Shown here piece after piece: positions 33,903-43,417 of a stretch of 64,000 nucleotides of DNA. A model generated the notes under the pieces. The model ran no database searches. It worked only from the letters and a program-made list of their open reading frames with translations, and had not been told where the DNA came from. Source of the DNA: QZKY01 sp942492925 (GTDB lineage Bacteria; Pseudomonadota; Gammaproteobacteria; Burkholderiales; Burkholderiaceae_D); NCBI GenBank assembly GCA_942492925.1, contig OW818641.1, positions 1,798,001-1,862,000 of the forward strand. Direction: 5' to 3'. Made by a program: the position numbers and the translations under genes. Numbering within the stretch: the first letter of the stretch is position 1; each line of letters begins with the position of its first letter.

Positions 33903-36761
33903 TTACTGACGCAATATATCTTGTCTAAGCGTGACAGTTTTCGCACACACCCACGCCATTCCAACAAGACAAAGTGCTGCGCAAACCATGGCAGCAGCAA
34001 TGCCGGATTGCACAGCTACTCCTACACCACCCCAAATAAACCAACTCCCCGCCAAACAAATTAATTCTTGAAGGGAAAGATTGATTTTTCGATGAACCAA
34101 CAAGGTGAGCGCAGTCGTTGAAATAACCGTTGCGACAAGGGCACCAACAGCCACCCCCAGCACCCCAAGATTATTAACCAGAAGGATATTGGTAACTAAA
34201 TTAGAGGCGAACGCAAGTGCAGCGGCTAAAAAAATGCGTGATGCGTAATCAGAGACCAACGCCATTTTTGCAATTATCCCCCCCGCGAGAATAATTGGGA
34301 GTTGCATCACCCCCACCTTGATCACTGTAGACAATTCAGCGACTTGATCGTCCGTCAGGTTGCCCCCAATAGTCAACGCAACCATTGGTTCGGCAAACAG
34401 CAACGCAACTATGGCGATCATTCCCCCTAGCCAACAACCGACAATCATCAGAAAAAAAGAATCGGATCTCATGTCACCAATCGTGCTCCGAGACGCAATA
34501 TGTGTTAGATGGGGCAGTATTACTGCCGATGCGCCCACACTCATCAGCCCGGTAAACAACACAACAATCTTGCTTGCCATCGCCCACGCAGAAATAGCTC
34601 CCTGCGTCACGCCTGAAGCAAATGCGTAGTTAAGCGGCACCAGCGCTGCAGTAAGCAAGGCTGAAAAGACCAAAGGCCAATAAATACTCAACACAGGAGA
34701 CAGCTTATGCCAGCTTGGACGCTCTGGCAGAAAACGAATACCTTTGCGGTGAAGAAAATAAATCACCAAAATAATATTTACGCCGGTACCCAACAACATC
34801 CCAACAATGCAATTCCAGGCAGCCGCTTCAGGTGTCGATGACATCAAAGCGATTAAAACTATTGCCGGAACAGCCAGTTGTCCCCAAGCAGCCTCCTTAG
34901 AGCCACCCAAGGCATTCAATGTGGCATTACCAACGATGGTCCAAGCAGACATCACGATAATGGGAGAAAACCACCAGAGCACCGTTCCAGCTTCCCGAAG
35001 CCCAACGCTTCCCAGTTCGCTGAAAAATATTTTTAACACTTGAGGCGCACCAATCATTGCTGCACTGGTTGCCGCAATCGTAACAGCCAGGAAAAAAGCC
35101 AGTGTCTGGCGAACGAGTGAATCTCGCTGCGTTACGTCGCCTGTCTGCTGTAGCGCAACTAATGCATTGGTCAACGCATCAGTTACGGGCATAACTAAAA
35201 ACGATACAAAAAACATCACCATCATTGCGGCAGTAAAGAAGGCATCTAGTGCCCCCCCAAGACCAACCAGCTTCACGAGCATCAAATCACGGGCTAGAAA
35301 TCCCAAATAACACATCAGTGTAATGACAATCACCACTGCACCGGAGGCAAAAACTCTGTCCATACCTCTCAAATTTGAGGTGTGCCCATTTGAATCAATG
35401 CGGGACGAACTGCGCTGAGTTCTGCTTCTCTGTCGATTAAGGGCAATTGTCAACATCCAGGCCCATCCGAGCGCCCCACAAAGAAGAAAAACTTGCCAAA
35501 GCCCAAACCGATGGCGGTAAAGGGTGCCCACATTGGGATGTGTGTAAGCCAGCATGACCAAGAGAATCGAACAAAATGGAATTACCAAAAGAAGCTTCTT
35601 GCTGCGCAATCGCCAAAGCGTGATGGCAAATCCCAAGAAAAACACATACCAAATTGAAGTCTCCACGGCTCCAACGAGACGTGGGATTGAGAAACGCTCC
35701 GTCCAAGTATCTGGGAAAGGGGCGAAAAGCCCCACCACCAGTGCTCTTGGCATATAACGCAGCGCATCCCAGGCGTTATCTGGCAAGTTATCTCCATCAA
35801 TTTCGGATTTAGCGGAAACGGCCCTACCAAAACTCACAAAGTGGTTCCGCAATTCTGATGCGCGGCGCAGTGCATCATCGAACGGTTTAGGTAACGTGTC
35901 CGTGTATCTCCACGCCCAATTGTTTTTCGCAAAACGATCAACATTACCTATTTCATATACATCAAATGTTGATTTTTGCTTGATGAATACCAGCGATGCT
36001 AGGAAAACAATCAGGATCATGAGCAATGGCCCCAGCATCTCCCGGAGTCTGGGGCGATCTTTGATCGTCAGACGAACTCCTATTGACACGCACCAGGAAC
36101 CCAATAAAGCTATGCTAACCAAAATGGCAAAATAAGGTCTCACGATTCCCACCAAAACTACGCCCAAAACAGCGCACCCCAAATAACGCCACACGATCCT
36201 GCTATTCCACGCTGCAGCATGGACGTTTACCCAAACATCCAAAAGCAAAAGTGTGCCCGCTATGGCGAATGCGTCTTTGTGATTTTGGCCATACCACTGG
36301 AGGGCCGATGGAAATGCGAGAAATACGACACCCGCGATCATCCCACCCAAGGCACCAACTCGACCGCGAACCAGCGTACGCCCCAAACGATATATAAGTG
36401 TTGCGCCCAAGGCATGAGCCGCCGCATTCAAAGGTATGAAATAAGCGGGGTCCGGCCCAAATATTTTGTAGATAGCAGCCAGAATTCCTACGTTCCCTCC
36501 CGCAGAGGGGAACAAGGTCCACGCAGACCATCCGTGCATTTCAACTTTTTGCGCCAACTCCACCGCCAAGTTGTGAAACACAATGGCATCATTGTGCATC
36601 AACCCAAACCCTGCATGCATTGATGGATTCAGAGGTAAAAAAACCTTCTGCAAAAGCAGCGCCATGAAAGCCGAATAGGCAAACCCCAGACACCAGAACC
36701 ACCTTGCTGACAAAAATCTGCCATTAGACTGATTCAAAGCAAAACCTCTCTCAGATAACAT
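33903..36761 (-). CDS. fusion protein: membrane glycosyltransferase-like (GT-C) half plus MurJ/MVF-like flippase half
   Basis: One uninterrupted frame of 952 codons. Residues ~20-440 form about ten helices with an acidic HND motif in the first periplasmic loop (residues 56-58) and a periplasmic loop around 260-340, like GT39/ArnT-type or polymerase-like enzymes using lipid-linked sugars. A polar Ser/Arg linker (~441-465) leads to residues ~466-952, with some 14 helices resembling MurJ/MVF flippases (ARDLMLVKLVGLGGALDAFF, SFLVMPVTDALTNALV). In standard loci flippase and polymerase are separate. It overlaps the upstream GT4 gene by 11 bases. No other Wzx or Wzy candidate is visible, so this protein may do both jobs; that is inference. 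Confidence 0.75.
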   Translation of the reverse strand: MLSERGFALNQSNGRFLSARWFWCLGFAYSAFMALLLQKVFLPLNPSMHAGFGLMHNDAIVFHNLAVELAQKVEMHGWSAWTLFPSAGGNVGILAAIYKIFGPDPAYFIPLNAAAHALGATLIYRLGRTLVRGRVGALGGMIAGVVFLAFPSALQWYGQNHKDAFAIAGTLLLLDVWVNVHAAAWNSRIVWRYLGCAVLGVVLVGIVRPYFAILVSIALLGSWCVSIGVRLTIKDRPRLREMLGPLLMILIVFLASLVFIKQKSTFDVYEIGNVDRFAKNNWAWRYTDTLPKPFDDALRRASELRNHFVSFGRAVSAKSEIDGDNLPDNAWDALRYMPRALVVGLFAPFPDTWTERFSIPRLVGAVETSIWYVFFLGFAITLWRLRSKKLLLVIPFCSILLVMLAYTHPNVGTLYRHRFGLWQVFLLCGALGWAWMLTIALNRQRSRTQRSSSRIDSNGHTSNLRGMDRVFASGAVVIVITLMCYLGFLARDLMLVKLVGLGGALDAFFTAAMMVMFFVSFLVMPVTDALTNALVALQQTGDVTQRDSLVRQTLAFFLAVTIAATSAAMIGAPQVLKIFFSELGSVGLREAGTVLWWFSPIIVMSAWTIVGNATLNALGGSKEAAWGQLAVPAIVLIALMSSTPEAAAWNCIVGMLLGTGVNIILVIYFLHRKGIRFLPERPSWHKLSPVLSIYWPLVFSALLTAALVPLNYAFASGVTQGAISAWAMASKIVVLFTGLMSVGASAVILPHLTHIASRSTIGDMRSDSFFLMIVGCWLGGMIAIVALLFAEPMVALTIGGNLTDDQVAELSTVIKVGVMQLPIILAGGIIAKMALVSDYASRIFLAAALAFASNLVTNILLVNNLGVLGVAVGALVATVISTTALTLLVHRKINLSLQELICLAGSWFIWGGVGVAVQSGIAAAMVCAALCLVGMAWVCAKTVTLRQDILRQ

Positions 36762-37875
36762 CTTGATAAAAGGACAGCCATTGGGCCGTCACGGTAACGC
36801 TCGAAAAATCTTTTCTCACTCTGGAAAGCGCTTGCGCCCCCAGTTCTTTTACGTGCAGGGCGTCTTTGGAAAACAGTAACATGGTTGATGCAAACGCATC
36901 GACATTACCCATTTCAACTAGCAACCCGGTAGACCCCTCCACAACTGCATCGATGACGCCGTCGATGCGATAAGCGATAGTGGGTATCGCACACGCTGCT
37001 GCTTCGATGATAACTGAGCCGAATCCCTCCCTGTAACTTGGCAGGACCAGAACATCAGCACTTGCCATGTAACGCTCAGGCTGTGGAGTCGCTCCAATCC
37101 ATTGGATTCCGCCAGCGCTCTGCTGCTGCAACTGCTCAAGCAAACCTTCTTCATTCGGACCGACGACCCACAACGCCACATTGGGATTCATTGCTTTCAA
37201 AGTGCAGAAGGCTTTCACCAAATCGAACACCCCCTTGTCCTTGGCGAGCCTGCCGACAAAAAGAAATACACACACATCCTCGGCCGTTCCAAATTGGGCT
37301 CGCGTCTGCTGCCGTACAGTGGTGCTGGGTTGGAATCGATTCAGATCAACGCCAGCAATTGAGCCTTGCCCAAGAACGGATATGCCACCCGGCTTGGCAA
37401 CGCCCTCGTCCACCAAAAAACGACATTGCGAGGCGCTGTCTGCAAATACTTGCGATGCAAACCCAATAATCAATCGATCAAACACCTTCAGAATACGGCG
37501 AGCGAGCCCCTGTTTATTGGCCCAAACCTGGCCTGTAAATGTGTGATATCGACAAGGAACTCGCGTCAGAAAGCCTGCGAGCATAGCTAACAACCCAGCC
37601 TTCGGCGTAATGCTGTGAACTGCCATTGGAGATCTTTTTAAAAAAAGACGCAACAACTGCCATAGCGATCTCAAATCGCCAACGGGCGAAATCTTTCGAA
37701 CAAAATCAACATGAATGACCTCAATGCTCTCTCTCAATTTCGGGGATATCTCATAGGCTTCTGTATTAACACAAAGACTCACCTGATACTGTTTCGCCAG
37801 CGCTCTCAGATGATTCGCCAGAAAAGCATTCACTGCAAAAGGCGTTGTGGCGGCAAAAAAAATCTGCTTTTTCAT
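36751..37875 (-). CDS. glycosyltransferase family 4
   Basis: The 374-residue GT-B enzyme has an N-terminal acceptor domain and a C-terminal donor domain with LFVGRLAKDKGVFDLVKAF, VVGPNEEG and the EX7E motif in SYREGFGSVIIEAAACAIPT. It resembles WbpH/PglA-like retaining transferases, with the family start MKKQIFFAATTPFAVNAFL. It would add one sugar to a lipid-linked glycan at the cytoplasmic face. It lies between an SDR and the fusion flippase, in the same operon. The sugar is unknown. Confidence 0.88.
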   Translation of the reverse strand: MKKQIFFAATTPFAVNAFLANHLRALAKQYQVSLCVNTEAYEISPKLRESIEVIHVDFVRKISPVGDLRSLWQLLRLFLKRSPMAVHSITPKAGLLAMLAGFLTRVPCRYHTFTGQVWANKQGLARRILKVFDRLIIGFASQVFADSASQCRFLVDEGVAKPGGISVLGQGSIAGVDLNRFQPSTTVRQQTRAQFGTAEDVCVFLFVGRLAKDKGVFDLVKAFCTLKAMNPNVALWVVGPNEEGLLEQLQQQSAGGIQWIGATPQPERYMASADVLVLPSYREGFGSVIIEAAACAIPTIAYRIDGVIDAVVEGSTGLLVEMGNVDAFASTMLLFSKDALHVKELGAQALSRVRKDFSSVTVTAQWLSFYQDVI

Positions 37876-37882
37876 TGAGTTT

Positions 37883-38833
37883 TCACTTGATTTTGACTCG
37901 TCTTATCATCGCCCCAACCAATTGCTCTAAACCTGTTTGCCAAGAAACTCCCAACTCAAAACCAAGATCGTTTCTAATTCGATCAATCGGATAACGAGAT
38001 CGGTTGCAAAGTGCATCAACCCTTGCAACCGTCAGCGGAAAACCGGGTAATTGCCCCAAAATTGCGGCCAACAAAAGAATCGGGCCGCGCGGCAAACGAA
38101 GTTTCGGCACAGGTTTCTCAAGCGATTGAGCAATCGTTTCAACAAAATTCTCCAGTGTGTCCCAACCAGAAATATTGTAGGTTTTATTAACCGCATTCGG
38201 GTGTGTCGCACACATGACGAGCGCGGCCACCACATCATCAACATGTACGTAATTTGCACTAGCACCGGAAGGTCCGATAAAAAAGAACCTCCCACGCTCT
38301 ATCATCGCAATCATCTGATACAAAGAACGATTTCGCATCTCTGGCCCATAGACATTTGATGGCCGCAAAAACACAGCTTCGAACGCGCCCTGTTCTACAG
38401 CCAATCGCACCAATGCATCTGACTGTGTTTTCGTAACCTCATAAGTCCCCACAGGCTGTAGTTGGCTATCCTCAGTTACTGTGCCATTTTGTACGGGTCC
38501 ATACACGCCAACACTGGAAAGCTGCACCCAGCGGCCAATCAGGCCGGATGCTGCTCTAATCAAATTCTGCGTCCCATCGACATGAACCACCTTCATGCGG
38601 GAGTCGTCGTAGATTTCTCCAGCACAATGGTATAAAACGTCTGCATTTTCTACGAAAGGCTTCAACGCATCAGATGTCGATAAATCTCCGTGATGTAACT
38701 CTACTAAACTAGGCAATGCAGCATCAACATGTGCATTCCTCGACAACACGCGAACAGTATGTCCTTGCGCCAGATGATGCAACATCAGTCTACGGCCAAT
38801 GAATCCTGTCCCACCAGTAATGGAGATAATCAC
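37883..38833 (-). CDS. NAD-dependent epimerase/dehydratase (extended SDR)
   Basis: The 316-residue protein has the NAD-binding GGTGFIGRRL and a Tyr-Lys pair in YEVTKTQSDALV (YxxxK), with Ser in SSVGVYG. It acts on a nucleotide sugar, probably as a 4-epimerase or reductase. It lies between GT4 and GT2 genes; seven bases separate it from the upstream gene. Such SDRs in O-antigen loci often reduce the product of a WbpM-type dehydratase, here encoded three genes downstream. Substrate not assignable. Confidence 0.85.
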   Translation of the reverse strand: MIISITGGTGFIGRRLMLHHLAQGHTVRVLSRNAHVDAALPSLVELHHGDLSTSDALKPFVENADVLYHCAGEIYDDSRMKVVHVDGTQNLIRAASGLIGRWVQLSSVGVYGPVQNGTVTEDSQLQPVGTYEVTKTQSDALVRLAVEQGAFEAVFLRPSNVYGPEMRNRSLYQMIAMIERGRFFFIGPSGASANYVHVDDVVAALVMCATHPNAVNKTYNISGWDTLENFVETIAQSLEKPVPKLRLPRGPILLLAAILGQLPGFPLTVARVDALCNRSRYPIDRIRNDLGFELGVSWQTGLEQLVGAMIRRVKIK

Positions 38834-38839
38834 AGATTT

Positions 38840-39766
38840 TCAGGGTAAACGCGTATGAGACGGCGGGGTGGGATTGGATACTTTTCTGGAGACGCCTTCG
38901 CGCACCCCTGTGAAATACCCACCCAAAACCTCCACGGATCGCGACTTCAATGCTTGAAATATCGCCTCAATAAACAGGCCCACCATCAGCCAAGACAATG
39001 CAAAATTTGCCCCAGGCCAATCGCGTCGTTTTTTGTAATACATAATGAATTCATTCATCTTGCGCCGCTGCCTTGGGCCAAGTACCTCGCGATTTACCGG
39101 TGAACTGTAATGTGCCAATCTGGCATTGGGGTTAATGTAAAGATGTGGGCCATAATGCCTGGCAACACGCGTCGAAAAGTCAATATCCTCCAGCATGTGA
39201 AAACCGTTTGCCACATCAAACAGCACCACTGAAAAAACCTCACGTCGCCACGCAGATAGTCCCCCCGATAGCATGACGCTGGGAATAAGAGCGTGACCAC
39301 CCCCTTCGAAACGCTCGTATAAGCCAACACGCTTATCCTTGAATATGCCACGATGAAACAAATGAAAAAGAAAGTGATAGCCTTTCGGCTGCCGCGGCAT
39401 ATTAGTCACAACGCCACAACTCCCCATCATATCTGGATGTTGAAGAAATCCAAGCTCAATTTGTTCAAGATACTCTGCTTCAAGAACAACGTCGTCCTCA
39501 AGAAAACAAACAATATTTCCCGTTGCTTGCTCAGACGCCACACGCTTGGCATCCACCAGCCCTGTGACCTGTTGGTCATGTATATATATAAGCCTAATGC
39601 TCGAGTTGCCAAACATCATGGACTCCACCAGTTGCCGAGATTCCTCCCCTAGACTCTGGTCCACAATAATGAATTCATCTGGCATCCGTGTTTGAGCAAT
39701 AACTGAGGCGACAGCCTTGCCAAGATCTTGCGGCCTATTACGTGTAGGAATAACTGCTGTTAACAT
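38840..39766 (-). CDS. glycosyltransferase family 2
   Basis: The 308-residue protein has a GT-A fold beginning LTAVIPTRNRPQDLGKAV and the metal-binding motif FLEDDVVLEAEYL, followed by GGLSAWRREVF and a ML/EDIDFSTR segment used for acceptor binding. One hydrophobic segment near the C-terminus (about 255-275) may anchor it to the membrane. It transfers an unknown sugar in assembly of the surface glycan. Confidence 0.88.
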   Translation of the reverse strand: MLTAVIPTRNRPQDLGKAVASVIAQTRMPDEFIIVDQSLGEESRQLVESMMFGNSSIRLIYIHDQQVTGLVDAKRVASEQATGNIVCFLEDDVVLEAEYLEQIELGFLQHPDMMGSCGVVTNMPRQPKGYHFLFHLFHRGIFKDKRVGLYERFEGGGHALIPSVMLSGGLSAWRREVFSVVLFDVANGFHMLEDIDFSTRVARHYGPHLYINPNARLAHYSSPVNREVLGPRQRRKMNEFIMYYKKRRDWPGANFALSWLMVGLFIEAIFQALKSRSVEVLGGYFTGVREGVSRKVSNPTPPSHTRLP

Positions 39767-39807
39767 ATGTTGCTTGATTATTTAGACAGGAACTGTGAAA
39801 TGCTCAC

Positions 39808-41703
39808 TTACAAATGAACTGAGGCGTGCGACTCAATCAATTTTCTCCATCCCGGTAATTCACTGTTTTGATAAAAAAATTCGTGTGGTGAAATTATGCT
39901 GTCACGCTTCACATTTCCAAGTGCCATGACTAACTCATCTATGCTCCGCACATAATTTACGTCAGGCACGCCACGAAGAGGGCTTAAATTAAAATTTCCC
40001 CCGTCCCACATGATCACAACTGGAACGCCAGAGCAGTATGCATCAACTGCTGCAGATGTCGTGTCACTTGCAAATACGACGTCAACATGCCTCAATAATT
40101 CTGGCATCGATGAATCTGTTACATGGATCTGTATCTTGGGAAAATCCGTATCATCAATCGGAAAAGCCGGATGCGGCTTGAGTGTGTATGTTGTTTCTGC
40201 CGATAGTAACGCTGCCGCACTGCCTACCCAAGCCAACATTTTCTTATTTGTTTCAGCCAAAAAATCGCCACAAATCAACACCCTTAGAGAAGAGCTATCT
40301 GGCTGCGGGTCATTCTTTTTTCTCACTACATCGACAAGATGACGAAATCTGAGCGCTTCAACACTCAATAAGCGCTCAGAAGGATAACCGCCAGAAACTA
40401 AACTCTGATGTGCCGCTGGCCCATTTACAGCAAGTCCGTCTGACTGGGGCATCCGAATCAATTCGTCTTTTTCTGTGTAACAGCGAAAATCATGGTGATA
40501 ACGAAGATCCCAAAATCTCACCGTTGTATGCGGCACGCCAACTATGGCTTGATGTCCATTTGTTTTCCATGCGTACAATAGCGCCATTTCCCAAGGCTGA
40601 TTCTCTGCCAAATAAATACCAAGCTTTTGGTTAGGAACTTTTCGCAATAATGTTTCGAATAAGGAAATCCGCAAGCAATTAATCACCGCCTCACCTCCGA
40701 ATACTGACAGATTCCACGCAGTCACATGAAGAGGCCACAAATTTAAATCCGAATTATCGAGGCCGATATCCGATATTGCGCTAATCGACAAGGCCTTATT
40801 TCTTAAGCGCACGCAATCAAGCGCACACCGCCAGAACGTTTTGAAGGAAATGGTGCTTTCCAGCAAACAATGAAATTGTGTTCCTTCCTGGTTAAATAAA
40901 TGGATCTTGTTCTGCGCACAGGCATGATTGGGCACTGCCGGATATCGATAAAACAGGTGCAACCACGCGCACTTAATTTTCCACTCATTAAGTTTTTCAA
41001 CCAGGTCCGTCCAATAATTCGAACGGAATTTGCCCTGTGCAAGCGCCTTGGCATCAAGGTGCACTAGGATGTCGATAAACATTATTTGACCAAAGTCTGA
41101 CGTTTCAAACCTTTTTTTGGAGAACAGTAAGGGAGCTGCCCTGAATAAATAACCAGAAAAATAAATGACTGCCTGACAAAAATATGGTAAACGTTGAAAA
41201 AGCGATGATTTTCTTTTTTCTCTTTCTTGCCACAGCAAATGACGTCTTTCATATCGCATGCCTTTTTTTAGACACATACTCCGAAGGCATTCATCTAATT
41301 GGTCGTTTTCAGAAAAGAGAACCAGTGCATGAAAGTTCTGTTCTGCAAGCCATTTTTCCAAAGCCATTACTTTGAAAGCATCGTGAATGCCTGATCGCTC
41401 AGATAAATTAAATTTCTGGGCCAACGCTCCCATCCACCAATAACTCAACCCCGACCTTAGCGACAGGTGCTCAACTACCTTTTTCCCCCTAATTCTTGCT
41501 TGCCCGAGTTTATATATCCAAGCAAGGTACTGCTCACGAAGCGCATCAGCATCTTTTTCAACTAGCTGTGAAATTGAGAACGTATTAACCCGATTATTTT
41601 CAACTGATTGACGCCACAATATCGTAGCGTCATCGCCGAAATCGTGCGGCAAGTCAGCATCCCATACATAAACCTCGTTATTTCTTTTATTCTCCTCTGT
41701 CAT
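39808..41703 (-). CDS. surface carbohydrate biosynthesis protein, probable GT-B-like (TIGR04326-like)
   Basis: The 631-residue protein is soluble apart from one hydrophobic stretch (about 175-200). The C-terminal third resembles GT-B or polysialyltransferase-like enzymes: GVPHTTVRFWDLRY, YTLKPHPAFPI, and VVFASDTTSAAVDAYCSGVPVVI, an arrangement like the nucleotide-binding lobe of CMP-sugar-using transferases. I think it belongs to the TIGR04326 group found in O-antigen loci with nonulosonic acid genes. The catalysed step is not known. It ends 42 bases before the GT2 gene. Confidence 0.6.
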   Translation of the reverse strand: MTEENKRNNEVYVWDADLPHDFGDDATILWRQSVENNRVNTFSISQLVEKDADALREQYLAWIYKLGQARIRGKKVVEHLSLRSGLSYWWMGALAQKFNLSERSGIHDAFKVMALEKWLAEQNFHALVLFSENDQLDECLRSMCLKKGMRYERRHLLWQEREKRKSSLFQRLPYFCQAVIYFSGYLFRAAPLLFSKKRFETSDFGQIMFIDILVHLDAKALAQGKFRSNYWTDLVEKLNEWKIKCAWLHLFYRYPAVPNHACAQNKIHLFNQEGTQFHCLLESTISFKTFWRCALDCVRLRNKALSISAISDIGLDNSDLNLWPLHVTAWNLSVFGGEAVINCLRISLFETLLRKVPNQKLGIYLAENQPWEMALLYAWKTNGHQAIVGVPHTTVRFWDLRYHHDFRCYTEKDELIRMPQSDGLAVNGPAAHQSLVSGGYPSERLLSVEALRFRHLVDVVRKKNDPQPDSSSLRVLICGDFLAETNKKMLAWVGSAAALLSAETTYTLKPHPAFPIDDTDFPKIQIHVTDSSMPELLRHVDVVFASDTTSAAVDAYCSGVPVVIMWDGGNFNLSPLRGVPDVNYVRSIDELVMALGNVKRDSIISPHEFFYQNSELPGWRKLIESHASVHL

Positions 41704-41710
41704 TACGAAG

Positions 41711-42460
41711 CTACTGAGAAAGATTGCGCATCATGTTTTCAACCCTACGCAAGTCGTCGGGTGTGTCGACTGATTGTGTATTATGCTTTGTAGGAGCCAT
41801 GCGCACCTTCATGCCATGTTCCAGCACACGCATCATGTCGACAGATTCTGCAATTTCCAGTGGAGTCGGCGCAAGATTAGTATACTGAATCAGGTAATCG
41901 CGCCGAAATGGAATAATGCAAACTTGCTTACCCATTGGAATTTTGTCAACCTTAGAACGTGTAGGAATGGGCTCTCTTGAAAAATACATCGCATTTCCAT
42001 TCAAATCACAAACAACCTTAATACAATTGCGGTCTTCAAATTCTTCAGTACTGCTAATTTCACCAAGCAAGTTCACCACCTGAATGCTGACATCATCCAG
42101 CATTGGCTGAACAGCTTCTGCAATCATGTCGGGATGCGTCATGGGCTCGTCACCTTGTACCATGACTACAATATCGTACCTTACGCCATCTGCTTTTTCC
42201 TCTTTGAGCAAAGCTTCGGCACAACGATCGGATGCACGTTCGTATGTATCGGCGGTCATCACTGCTGCTCCCCCGATCGATTCAATGTAATCAAAGATCT
42301 CCTTGTCTGGCGTTGCAACCACTGTTTTGGTTAATAGCGAAGATTTTGCTACCCTCTCATAGACGTGGCCGATCATTGGCTTGCCCAGAATTTTAGCCAT
42401 TGGTTTGCCAGGAAAGCGACTGCTTCCCATGCGAGCAGGGATAATTGCCAAAATTTTCAT
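41711..42460 (-). CDS. KdsB-like CMP-sugar acid cytidylyltransferase
   Basis: The 249-residue enzyme starts with IIPARMGSSRFPGKPMAKI, the CTP-binding loop of KdsB (CMP-KDO synthetase), and keeps VVMVQGDEPM, with the acidic metal-binding Asp, and VDTPDDL near the end. KdsB couples a 3-deoxy-2-keto sugar acid to CMP. It is not PseF, whose loop is of the RGGSKRIP kind. A housekeeping kdsB usually lies elsewhere, so this copy probably serves a special sugar acid, possibly one made by the aldolase-phosphatase cassette just upstream. Confidence 0.8.
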   Translation of the reverse strand: MKILAIIPARMGSSRFPGKPMAKILGKPMIGHVYERVAKSSLLTKTVVATPDKEIFDYIESIGGAAVMTADTYERASDRCAEALLKEEKADGVRYDIVVMVQGDEPMTHPDMIAEAVQPMLDDVSIQVVNLLGEISSTEEFEDRNCIKVVCDLNGNAMYFSREPIPTRSKVDKIPMGKQVCIIPFRRDYLIQYTNLAPTPLEIAESVDMMRVLEHGMKVRMAPTKHNTQSVDTPDDLRRVENMMRNLSQ

Positions 42461-42481
42461 ATTTTCTCCGATGTTCCTATT

Positions 42482-43417
42482 TCATTTTTGATTTGACTGA
42501 GCCGTTTTGGCCCAGTCCGCAAACTCTTTGAGCCCATCAACCAACGGTACAAAAGCGTGCATTCCAAGATATTTTTTTATGTTTGTAGTGTCAGCAAAAA
42601 TGCCGCTCTGATCGCCCGGTGTTGCACTGCTTACGAAATAACTGCTACCGGATACCATCTGTACGATTTGTTCCAGCAATGCGCCAACAGTCGTCTTAAC
42701 GCCGGTTCCAACGTTGATAGTCTGGCCAATCGCCGAATCATAAGTGGCTGCCCTGAACCACGCTTCGACAACGTCATCGATATATATGAAGTCGCGGAAA
42801 CGTTCCGTGCCCCCCTTTACCTCGATCTTTCCAATAGCCAAAGCCTGCGCGAGATAAATGCTGACCATACCTTGCCTGAGGTTGCTCATATCCTGGCCAG
42901 GGCCGTAAACGTTAAACATGCGCATTGCCACTGAGGGTAGCTTGTCCTTGTAAACACGCAAGTAGCCCTCTGTGGCATATTTTCCGACTCCGTAGCACGA
43001 CAACGGCGTGCAATTATGATCCTCAGCTATCGGCGCGTTTTCTACCGCGCCATACACCGACATTGAGCTCGCATAAACCAGTCTCTCAATCTGATTATTC
43101 ATGCCATAACGGATCAAGTTTAGGGTCGAAACCGTGTTCTTCTCAAGATCTGACACAGGATCATCAAAACTAATCTCCCCTGACGACTGACCAGCTAAGT
43201 GCAAAATTTTCGAACAACCCTTAGGGATACGGATAATAGTTGAGGCTTGTGCCAAATCGCCTTTTATGAACTCCAACTCTTTCGGTACATTTTCGACAAT
43301 CCCCGTTGAAAGATCATCAACCCCAACAACGTCATACCCTTCCCGAATAAAGCGCCTTGCAACATGAGAACCGATAAACCCAGCCACGCCTGTAATTAAT
43401 ATCTTGGTTTTTTTCAT
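42482..43417 (-). CDS. NAD-dependent epimerase/dehydratase (extended SDR)
   Basis: The 311-residue SDR has GVAGFIGSHVARRF, the Ser in YASSMSVYG and the YxxxK pair in CYGVGKYATEGYL. Sequence is closest in style to UDP-glucose/UDP-GlcNAc 4-epimerases or GDP-sugar dehydratases (RFRDFIYIDDVVEAW). It overlaps the upstream methyltransferase gene by four bases. It probably shapes a nucleotide sugar in the second cassette. The substrate is unknown. Confidence 0.85.
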   Translation of the reverse strand: MKKTKILITGVAGFIGSHVARRFIREGYDVVGVDDLSTGIVENVPKELEFIKGDLAQASTIIRIPKGCSKILHLAGQSSGEISFDDPVSDLEKNTVSTLNLIRYGMNNQIERLVYASSMSVYGAVENAPIAEDHNCTPLSCYGVGKYATEGYLRVYKDKLPSVAMRMFNVYGPGQDMSNLRQGMVSIYLAQALAIGKIEVKGGTERFRDFIYIDDVVEAWFRAATYDSAIGQTINVGTGVKTTVGALLEQIVQMVSGSSYFVSSATPGDQSGIFADTTNIKKYLGMHAFVPLVDGLKEFADWAKTAQSNQK

